Shown here in pieces: positions 51,051 to 61,300 of a stretch of DNA of 64,000 bases. Both the position numbers and the translations under genes were made by a program. The notes under the pieces are model-generated. The model did no database searches and was not told the DNA's origin. It saw only the letters and a program-made list of their open reading frames with translations. Source of the stretch: Trametes villosa (lineage: Eukaryota > Basidiomycota > Agaricomycetes > Polyporales > Polyporaceae); NCBI GenBank assembly GCA_002964805.2, contig PUDQ02000066.1:930001-994000 (forward strand), written 5' to 3'. Each line of letters opens with the position of its first letter. Positions within the stretch are counted from its first letter, which is position 1.

Positions 51051-53172
51051 ATGAGTCTTTGGGACTCACCTCACTGGTCCATCGGGGTCTCTTGCGCTGT
51101 GGTCCTGTACGCCGTATGGAGACGGAACCGGCCTCATAATCGGGCTCCACTGCTTCCTCCTGGCCCTCGCCGCCTCCCCTTGATTGGGAGTCTCCTCGAT
51201 GTCCCCACAACAGACATGGAAAGGAAGTTCCGTGATATGAGTGCCAAATACGGTGCGATCACATCGCTTTGCACGTTACTCAAGGCTAACGATCTGCTTG
51301 CGAGCAGGCGACGTTGTGTACTTGGAGGCGCTGGGGCAGCCGATGGTGGTCTTGGGCTCACACGAGGCCGCCATCGATCTCCTCGAGAAGCGGTCTTCCA
51401 TCTACTCGGATAGGACCATATCGAACATGGGCGAGCTGTGAGTCACCTTGCACAGTCGTTCCGGAAATGCACGCCTCACAAGCACTAATTACAGATCAGG
51501 CTGGGGTTGGCTTATGTCCATCCAACACTACGGACCGCAGTGGCGACGTCGCAGGCGGGGTTTCCACCAGCACTTCAACACCGCGGCTGTCGTCAAGTAT
51601 CAGGAGTCCCAAAAGCACGAGGCCTGTCGCTTCGCGCAGCGTATCATCGACGACCCGAAGAACTTCCTGCAGTATACTCGCCTGTACGTGTATCTCGTCC
51701 GGCCTCCGAAGTACTCGCTCTCACTGCTCACTCGCTCTCGGCCGGCAGTGTGTTCGCCGCGACGATCCTGAGCGTGACCTATGGCATCGAAATCGAGAGC
51801 TTTGACAGCGCGTACGTCGCAATCGCCGAAGCTGCTCTCGCCGTATTCTCCGCCGCCCTCGTGCCGGGGAAGTATCTCGTGGAGACGTTCCCCAGCCTCC
51901 GCTTCCTGCCCTCCTGGTTCCCCGGTGCAAAGTTCAAGCGCGAAGGGAAGGCCTGGACACCGCGCGTACACCGCTTGCGGGACACCGCGTGGAACCAAGC
52001 GCTGGCCGATATCGTGCGTGTTGACATCGGGAGCTCTCAATTCTCCAGGTTCACATTGGCGATTTGGCTCTCGTCTCCGTTCTAGCGCGACGGCACGGCA
52101 AAACCCTCCCTCGTGACCAGTCTCATCAACCAGATTGACAAGACTGGCGATGCAAGACACGCGGAAGAGCTAGAGATAGCCAGGGATATCGCTGCGACCG
52201 CGTACACCGGTCAGTGCCATGCAGCGTGTCCCAGTGGGAACACCGTACTGACACAGGCTCTACCGTTCTAGGAGGCGCAGACACCGTGAGCATGAGCCCT
52301 CTCGTCGCAGGTTGATGTGTCCGGCTGCCCTGCTGACGCTACGGTCATAGACCCTCTCATCCGTGCAGACCTTCTTCCTCGCTATGGCGTCGTTCCCCGA
52401 AGCGCAGCAGAAAGCCCAAGCAGAGCTGGACGCCGTCGTCGGCCCACGCCGACTCCCGGACTTCTCAGACAAGAGCTCCCTCCCGTACGTGTGCGCGCTC
52501 GTCAAAGAATGTCTGCGCTGGCGATCTGTCCTCCCTTTGGGACTGTCGCACGGATTGATTGAGGACGACGTATATCGGGGGTACTTCATACCCAAGGGGA
52601 CGACTGTCGTCGCCAACGCATGGTGAGTCTGAGTTACCCCTAGCGGCCAGTCCGACACCGTCGTTCATGGCTAGACCGGCACGCTGCAGGGCATATTCTC
52701 GCGACCCGAAGTTCTACCCCGACCCCGAGGTGTTCTTCCCGGATCGGTTCCTGAAGGATGGGAAGCCGAACCCCGACGTGCTTGACCCCTCGATGATCGC
52801 GTTCGGATACGGGAGAAGGCGCGTGCTCCGCATCTCGGTGGACAGTCGCCTTGAGGGCGCGACTTGGGCTGACCGGGATTGTGCAGGATATGTCCCGGCC
52901 GCCACTTCGCAGAGGCGTCGCTCTTCATCATCGCCGCGACCCTCCTCCACACGCTCTCCATCCGCGCCCCGCGCGACGCCGACGGGAACCCGGTCAAGCT
53001 CGAGGGGAAGATGACGCCGGGCGTCCTCTCGTGCGTATCCTCTAGTTTTCTGCCTATGTTGCTCACGCGAATGGCGTATAGATACCCAGAGCCGTTCGAG
53101 GCAAACATCTCTTCACGCGGGCCTTGGGCCGAAGCACTGATCCGGGGAGCGTGCATGAAGCCACCGGCCTAG
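51051..53172 (+). CDS. Cytochrome P450 monooxygenase, family A copy 3
   Basis: Starts MSLWDSPHWSIGVSCAVVLY (anchor) with hinge LLPPGPRRLPLIGSLLDVP. It has QWRRRRRGFHQHFNTAAVV, VFAATILSVTYGIEIES, VPGKYLVETFPSLRFLPSWF, the I-helix G-G-A-D-T, TFFLAMASFPEAQQKAQAEL, KECLRW and PDRFLKDGKPNPDVLDPS. The haem motif FGYGRR/ICPGRH spans the intron 52819-52886, whose donor is GC (AGAAG/GCGCGT). A GT donor four bases on would break the frame. It ends ALIRGACMKPPA at 53172. It is more diverged from the other two family A copies than they are from each other. If the GC donor is not used, this gene would be a pseudogene. Confidence 0.85.
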
Positions 53173-53523
53173 AGAATGTATGTTCGCAAGCCCGTCCACC
53201 AAAACGCCTATATGTTCTCGTCAGCCACGCGCCTGTACAGACCTGTACGTAACGGTACTGTGCACAAGGGATTAGGTCAAGGACAACGCACTTCGTTTCT
53301 TCCGAGCTATGCCACAGCCCACGACTCTTACGAGCTGGCTGCCGCGCTGGTGCGATCTTGCATGAGACTCTCAAACCGGAACGTTGCGCACAGTTGATGA
53401 AGCAATCGAAAAGTGATGCAAAAGCTGGGATAGTATGCTACACATTATTCAAGCAGAGAGATACAACGTATCGTACACCTCCAATCCTCCGAAAAGTCTC
53501 TAGTGAGCCTCGACTGCGCCACC
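53173..53523. other. Short spacer between convergent genes
   Basis: 3' flanks of the P450 (+) and the HAM1-like gene (-). No feature seen. Confidence 0.4.
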
Positions 53524-56287
53524 TCATACAATCGTGTACGCCTCGCTGCGCCACTCCTCGCCCGTCTTCGCCGCCTGCACGCGCTCCTGCGTGCGGTTCA
53601 CCCAACCGTCGGGGTGGCCCGCGTTCGGCAGGAGCTCGTCGCCCGGCTGCGTGACGACCTTGAACTGCGCGCCGCGCTCCTCCTTCTTCGCCTTCGCGCG
53701 CTCCGCCTCCTGCTTGCGCGCGGCGAGCTGCTGACGGAGCACATCGCGCCGGCCGACGTCCTCGCTCGCCTTCGCCTGCGCCATCTGGTCGCGCACCGCG
53801 ACGAGCTGGCCGTCGACGTACTCGAGCGCGGTGCGCACCGCCTGCCCGACCGCCTTCTGCAGCTGCTTCTTCACGAGGCCCGTCGCGAGCGGCCCGAGCA
53901 CCTTGTACAGCGTGTCGTGCTTGCTGTCGCGGATCGAGAACTTGAGCGTGTGGATGCTCGTGCTGACGTCCTTGACCTTGAACACGGACGAGCGGTCCTT
54001 GTCGGCCGAGACGAGGTGCACGGTCACGGTCAGCCCGGAGCCGCCGAGCAGGATGTCGGCGAGGCCCGAGTCGGTGAGCTTCGGCGTGCCCGTCTTCTTG
54101 CGGAAGTAGAAGGCGACGTCGCGCATGTCCGCCTGCACCTGGCCGAGCGTGAGTGTGAACTCGTGGTGGAACTCGTCCCTGCGCATCATCATCAGCGTTC
54201 AATTCCTCGCAATGCAGTCGCGCAAAGACTCACTTGATGTTCTTGTACGCGGAGAGCTTCGCGAAGTTGCGTGCCTCCATGCTGATGAGGTTCGGGAACA
54301 GGTTCTTGCCCGAGAGCGCGAGGTTCTCGATGACGAGGTCGACGGCCTCGTCCGTGTACTCGATGCGCGGGATGGGCACGTAGCCGACCTGGTCGATGAA
54401 CCCGGGGATGATCTGCTGGCGGATGTCCGCCCACAGCTCGGGCTTGAACTTGAGGTTCCCGTCGCCGTCGAAGAAGAGGTCCTTCGCGAGCGTCGCGAAG
54501 TTGTTGCCGATCCTGCGCACAGCGTCAGTATCAAATCGCGAGGTAGCGGGGATGAGAATGCATACTGCTTGTTGAGCGGGTCGTCGGCGATCGCGCCGAA
54601 CCACGTCTGCACGCTACTGATGAGGTTGTCGAAGTGGCCCTTGTACTTGTCGTCGTAGAACTGGCGTCCGTTCTCGCGGAGCTCTTTCGCGCGCTCGTTC
54701 GCCTGGTCGTCGAGCACGTAGCCGGCCTCAAGCAGCACCCGGCGCACGTACTCGTCGACCTCGCGGAACCAGTGCCGCAGGCCCTCGTCCTTCTGCGCGT
54801 CGTCGTACAGCGCGCGCACGGCGTCCCCAATGGTGTCGAGGCTGCGCCCGTTCGCGAACCGCTCGAGGAGCGTGCGGATCTCGGTGAGCGAGGTCTGCAG
54901 GTTCGGGTCGGCCGCGAGCTGCTGGTGCGAGTCCTTGCCGTGCCCGGCGATCGTGCGCCCGTGCGAGGCGTACTCCTCGAGGAAGTTGAGGAGCCATTGC
55001 ATGGAGCCTTGGTAGTCCTGGTGGCTCTGGCACTCGTAGACGACCTAGAGGCAAACTCCTGTCAGCGCTGCGGAAGTGAACTGCGCGCGAGGTGTGACAT
55101 ACCTTCTTCAGGCGGAAGATGAACTGGTCGCGGCGCTCCTCGGGGAAGTACTCATCACTGAGGAAGTTCTTGACGCGCTCTTTCTGCTCGTTCGCACGAT
55201 CCTTGTGCTCATCAGGGACGCGGCCGCGGAGCGTGTCCTTGACGTCGGTCCACTTGTCCTGGAGACTGCGTTTGCGCGTCTGCGCGTCAGCCTCGTCCTG
55301 GATGGGCTCATCGGGGGCAGCGCGCTGCTTTACGTCCTCTTTTTGACGGTCGGCCTCGATCTGAGATGTGAATGTCAGAAGACAGCCTGGCGCGCGGTCG
55401 AGGACAAACGTACCTGAGCTTGGCTCTTGAACTCCTCCTTGCGGCGAAGGGCGTCCTCGAGGGCCTCATCTCCGCGCCTAACCTCGTCGCCCTTCTTGAT
55501 GGCCGTTCCGGCCGCGGGGTCGTCGGAGCGAGGCTGGTGCGCGACGCGAACGTCAGTGCCGGGCAGTTGCACCTCAGGGACCTGGGAAGATGTCAGAATT
55601 CGCGAAGGCTGGTACTGCGCAGGTGCAACTTACGGGAGTCTCGTTGGGGCCAACCTGGCGGCCGCCCTCGCTCACGAAGGTGTGCTCAGGGGCGGGCTCG
55701 TCGATGCGGCGAAGCGCGTCCTCGTTCGGGCGCGCTTGCTCAGCAACCTTCTCCGCGCCGCGCGCGACGAGGTCGCGGCCGATGACGCTGAAGTCGGAGA
55801 AGAGCTTGCGCACTTCCGCGTTGGTGAAGACGAGCGAAAGGAGGGTGCGGAGGTGCTGGACGGCTGTCTGGCCGTCAGACTTGACCTTGTCGCCCTCGAC
55901 GGGGAGGACCTCGTTCGGGTCCTTCTTCGCACGGTCGACGTTCACGTCGCGCGTGTGCCAGAAGAAGTTCTGGAGGAGCTCGTCCGCGTTCTTCTCGGCG
56001 ACGAGCTTGCGGAGCGTCTCGATGACGTCGTGGGTATCCTGGACGAGCTTCTGGCCGTCGGGGGAGAGGGAGTCGGAGCTTGCGATGCTGGTGTGGGAGA
56101 CGTGGGAGAGGATGGCGTCGATCTGGTCGTTGGTGGGGAGGCGCGACTCCTTGATGGCGGAGAAGATGCCGTAGAGGCGGAGCTTGCGGTCGACGTCGGT
56201 CTGCAGCTTCTGGCGGTCGATAGGCTCAGTCACGGCGTTGGCGGCGGGGTTGGTGCCGATGTCCTTCTGCGCCTGGGGGAGAGACAT
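53524..56287 (-). CDS. HAM1-like (DUF5923) protein
   Basis: A large cytosolic protein of about 800-850 residues. It starts MSLPQAQKDIGTNPAANAVT. The N-terminal helical region includes DVDRKLRLYGIFSAIKESRL and QNFFWHTRDVNVDRAKKDP. A charged linker follows (RKEEFKSQAQ ... DKWTDVKDTLRG). The C-terminal part has PELWADIRQQIIPGFIDQVG, LVIENLALSGKNLFPNLISM and FHHEFTLTLGQVQADMRDVAF, then LADILLGGSGLTVTVHLVSA and ends GEEWRSEAYTIV at 53524. This layout matches the fungal HAM1 N-terminal/DUF5923 family with its C-terminal beta-rich lipid-transfer-like domain. Members have been tied to hyphal fusion in ascomycetes, but the role in this fungus is unknown. Introns at about 54193-54240 and 55030-55100 keep frame. 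Confidence 0.8.
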
Positions 56288-58364
56288 TATGGTAGATGTG
56301 TAGTCGTAGGAAAGTTGGGTGGGTGTGTGGGTGGTCGTGAGTTGAGCGCGGGGGGTCGTGTCGTGAAGAGTGTCGTAACGTTTGTGGGGAGAGGGGACGC
56401 GGTCGCGGGACGCTATATAGGAGGGCGACGGCGCAGCGTCATAGGACTCCCTCGGGTGGATCGACTGGACACCTTCCCATTCTGCGTCACGGCAACGTCA
56501 GTCCTGCCTGTCGCTCCACTGCGTCTACCACTTACGGGAATCGTCTCGACCCTTTCCTCCGCCACCTTGTAATCGTCCACCGTTTGTTCAGAACACGCGT
56601 TACTCGCGATCACTTGCGTTCTGCGGTCGAGACCTCTTCCGCCGGAGAGAGCTGTCTCGCATACCCGCCAGTGATGTCATAGCATGTCGGGCAAATCCCA
56701 TCCACTCTGCGCAGCTCCCGGGCGGCGCCTTCCGTATCCCAAGCACCACATGCCGATTGTACCCACCCAGACGAGGTTCTAGCGTGGGGGTGTAAACGAT
56801 GGCGAGCTTTCCCGCTGCCATGCCGGACATGCTAGTCTTCGGCAAGTGCTTGGACTTGCAGCGTACCCGACACCCTACAAGTGATCGAAACAAAGGATGA
56901 TGTCAGTCAATTAAGCGGGAAAGATTATGCGCACAGAAATTCCGCAGCGAAACATACGAAAGGCACCGGAGGTGGGTTCAAGACGGATTCAATTTACTCG
57001 TCGCGCGAGTGGCGGAAGCGGAGTAAACGCGCTACGTCATAGCCAAATAGCGCCAAGCAGACGCGTCGCGCTCCCACCGAAGACGCGTCTGTGGCGCAAC
57101 TGGCGCCTACTCCAAAACTACCCTTCGGAGGCGCGAGGGTGACTTTGAGACAGGAGCACATCCATGAGCCCCACGTACTCCCCTACAGAACCAGACTTCT
57201 CTAAGTGCAAAAGGAATATAGTCACGCGTGGGTAGGTCGAAGGCATGCCACGGCAAAGCACTAGAGATCTACAACTTACCCAAGACCTTGCACCACGCCA
57301 GCCCTAGCTGAATTGACTTTGCGACAGTACGCCATATATACGCAGCTGTGTGAGAAGGTGAGTACACATTGGAGGAAAAGAGGGCCATCGCATACGTGAA
57401 GCTTTCGAATCAAATTAGCAGCGGTGCATACTCACAGCGAGGATGCCTCGGTGTCTGACCCGGCTTTCCCTGTGCATTGTACTTGCTTCCCGAGCCCAAA
57501 CAACCAGTGAGTTGCTTCGTCAGGACTGCGCAGAGTACTCGTCAGCCTGTCGTGCGGACAAGCTCTGCGCTGTTTCGTTGGACCAGGTAGACGCAACTTG
57601 CCAAGTGCGCTGCAGTTCAGCAAGGGGGTTCCTCGGCGTAGAGAAGTCGACTGCGTCTAACGGACGAGGTACTCGGCGTAGAGAAAACGACTGCGTCCAG
57701 CGGACGAGGTGCTCGGCGTTGGAAAGACGGCTGCGGATGCATGGTGACATGATGGTGATGGTCGAAGACAAGCAGTCTATTGACGCCCAGACGGCTGATA
57801 GGCATTCGACAAGTAACTATGACTAATGATGCCTAGGATAGTTAGCACTCCGATGCTTTCGGTGGTTCAATACTTGGAAGTCTACTTAGAGCAGCCTGGA
57901 ATCTGGTCGCGCGATGCATATGGCCTCCAGCGTCGTCGAAGTCCATAGCTACTTGTTTACGGCACCCTGCGTTCCTGAGCACACCAGTGCGCCGCGCCGC
58001 GGTAATCGGAGACACTTCGCCGTCGGTCTCAGCGCGATACGCCTCCGCGAGCATCACGCCTACTGCTCAACACCGCATTACCGGAAGAACCAACATCAAG
58101 GTAACGATGATGGCCGACGAGGACGGGCCGCCTTGGTGTGGCACTGGTACTTAGCTCCGTAGTCCGCAGACGGCCGCCCAACCGACTCCTGGCGCGCACG
58201 ACGACGATAAGGTCCTGTCACCAGGTGAGAAGAGCTAGGGACGCGTAAGCTGCGTCGAGACGCGTACATATAGCCTGCGGTCTGAGACGCGTCATCATAT
58301 CACTGGCATCTTCTCCTCTTGATACTACATACTACTTAGGGGAGACGCGTCGTTCAAACACGAT
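56288..58364. other. Divergent intergenic region
   Basis: Two kilobases between the HAM1-like (-) and ABC transporter (+) starts. A TATATAGG element at about 56413 may serve the HAM1-like gene. A 97-codon open frame at 56600-56893 (-) has no recognisable domain. A 40-nt tandem repeat lies at 57632-57736. Confidence 0.4.
57632..57736. repeat. Minisatellite, 40-nt unit, about 2.6 copies
   Basis: Units start at 57632, 57672 and 57712 with CTCGGCGT. The first two share the pattern CTCGGCGTAGAGAA..CGACTGCGTC followed by CGGACGAGGT; the third is partial and more diverged. A 40-nt period is not a multiple of three, so this is not a coding repeat. Confidence 0.85.
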
Positions 58365-61300
58365 ATGGACGCGTTAATCCTTATGGACGTTCTACTGCTC
58401 CCACATAGGTCAGTCTTTCTGGGATAGATTGAACTCGCAACGTGAATTGACGCGGGGTTCCTAGGTTCGCCCTCGAGGATTCCCGGCTCATCATACTCTG
58501 CGGGATAGTATTGTCGGTCGCCGGGCTGCTGCTGCAAGCCATTCACAAGACGCACCTCTCGCGCACCTCGAAGAGCGTGGCTCCCAACGCTGCTAACTTT
58601 GGCTCTACTACTGCTGGTGGTCAACTTCCAGACGAAGGGCGTGCTCACGGAAGCTTCGTACACCGCTCAGGCGGGGGTGTCGTCTTCGTCTACAAGCTGC
58701 TTCGTTTGATCTCCTGCGTCGTCTTGCTGGGCTTGTCAATCGCTACCGTGACTAGTGGCTCTCATGGACTCGACGTCTCCGCGACGTGGTGGTCACGCTT
58801 CGTGCAGGTCGAGACATACGTACGTATACCGCCTACCAGGTCTACTGTTGCTCTAAGCTCATATAATTTGCCACTTACTAGACCTACGTGACTGCGCTCG
58901 CCTTGGCAGTCGTACTACTACCTGCCCACAGTGCTCTGCTGTCTCGCCATGTCTCCTTCGTTCTCCTCTTGACCTGGATTGTCTACGTGTATCGGGACGT
59001 ACTTCCACTGGCGACTACCACCCTGCGCCCCGCAGACGCGGATGAGGGCGTGCTCCTCTGGGTGAAGCTCGTGGTTCTGACAGAAGCTGCCATCTTCATC
59101 CCTATCTTCACTCCCCGTACGCCTACCATTCAAGATCCGGTGGTATGTGGATGGTCTCTGATTATATGTCGTCCGTACTGATTGGCTGCGTAGGAGGGCG
59201 CAAAGGCTCTCAACGAAGAGCAGACGGCTGGTTGGTACTCGCGGAGAATGTTCAGCTGGCTCAACCAGACCATCGCAAAGGCGCATCGGGTAGAGCATAT
59301 CCCGCTGGACGACCTTCCTGTCCTCGCGGATCGGGACAGCACGCGCAACCTCGTCAAGGACAGCCTCAAGGTAGGTGTCGGACCCACCAGCCTTCCGGTG
59401 TTGGACGTGGTGCTGACCGCGACGACAGTACCTAGACCCTCTGGAGACACAGAGGGACACGCATATTTTCTGGGGATTCCTGCGGCTCTATCGTGAGTGC
59501 GACAGCCTAGCGACTCGTTCTTGCTCTGATACTCTACCAGAGTCCCAATACCTGGTTGGGGCATCACTGGTCGCTGTTGCCGTACGTTCGACATTTCCGT
59601 GAAAACTTCCTTCCCTAACCACATGTTTAGTCTACCGCTCTCTTGGCATACCCCCTTGCTACTCAGGGTGTCTTATCGTAAGTAACCGTTTACTGTGCGC
59701 TCTTGCAGCGGTTTGGCTCACTCGCTCCTCTTAGCTATCTCGAGAAGGGGCACACCGAGTCGGCCGTCCAGCCGTGGGCGTGGGTGCTGCTCATGTTCAT
59801 CGGCCCGACTATCGGAACAGTCTGCGAAGAGTGGTACCAATGGATCATGGTTCGTCCCTAGCCGCACTATCATCGACTCGAACACGCCCGCTCATGACGT
59901 TCGCTACTGTAGAACCGGCTGAGCATCCGCACCGAAGCTATCGTCACCGAGCTCCTCTTCCAGCACGCTCTCCGTATCCGCATGAAGGCCGAAACGTCCA
60001 GCAGCGAGAGTGAGGGCCCGAGCCCGCCAGCCGACAGTTCCCCGGCCACCAGTACTCAGCCGAAGAGCGACTTCCTCGTCGGGAAGCTGAACAACCTGAT
60101 CACGAGCGACCTCGCGAACATCACCGAGGGGAACAAGCAGTGGCTCATTCTGTGTACGTTCTCTCCACGTATCCTGCGGCGGTATCGCTGACTGCGTACG
60201 CGTTTGGTTTTCGCAGTGATACAGTGCCCGGTGCGGATGGGCATGGCGATCGCGTTCATGTACAGCGTGTTGGGGTGGAGGTACGTCCCGAGGTTCCCAG
60301 AGGACATGCGTGATTGCAGGACTTACGCAAGTCCGAAGCGCATTGGTGGGGCTCGCCACTCTGGTCGCGCTCTTGCCGATCCCGGGATACATCAGCGGCT
60401 GGATTCAGACGTTCCAGAAACGCATGATGGAGAAGGTGGATCGCATACATGGCGTGCGTACGATCGCTGTAACTGACGCATTTGTAGACGGACGCGCGGG
60501 TCCAACTCCTCAACGAAGGTGCGGCCAGCCATGCGACGATCTGCGTCATATGCTAAACCACGCGCACATATAGTCCTGAACGTTGTTCGCATGATCAAGC
60601 TATTCGGCTGGGAGCGTCGCGTGTCCTCCCAGATCCAGGAACGCAGGGAGGCTGAGCTCAAATTCCTAAGCAACTCGCGCTGGCTGGAGATCACAAACAG
60701 CCTGTTCAAGTGGGTATCATATGCATACGTGCTGAGAGGATCGGTGCTAAAGACCGCATAGTTATAGCATCCCTCTGATCGCGATGGCGGCGACATTCGG
60801 TTTCTACGTAAGTACTGGTGCGTCAATCAGCTGTGCTTGTGCAATTAACGTGAATATGCTGCTAGACCGCTGTTATGAAGCAAGAGTTGACGGGTGGGAA
60901 ATGGTCTTCCGCCCTTTCGCTATAGCTCACAAGCCCTCTACTAGCTTCGAAGCTCTTCTCGTCCAACGCCGGTACGTGCACACGGTAACATGTTGCAGAC
61001 AACCCTAATCGTGCGACTCGATTCCAGCCTTCATGATCATTCAAATGCAGATGCACACGATCTTTTTCGCTATCCCTGTCCTAACGCAAGGCATGTAGTC
61101 CTTCCACACCTTGTTGCGCCCCCGCTGATTGTGCTACCCTCAGCCCGAGTCTCTCTGGATCGCATCAACGGTTTCTTGCACGACGTAAGAGCTTCCTGTC
61201 TTCGTCTCGCAGGTGCCATGCTCACGTTCCCCAGACCGAGCTCCTCGACGAGTTCGTGAACGGCCGCTCCGACGACCTTACCACGACCGCAGAGTACATC

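Noticed and set aside
53438..54237. Long open frames on both strands over the HAM1-like C-terminus
   Set aside because: Very high GC at third positions opens the shadow frames. Only the frame ending EEWRSEAYTIV has a coherent protein and joins in frame to the upstream exon.
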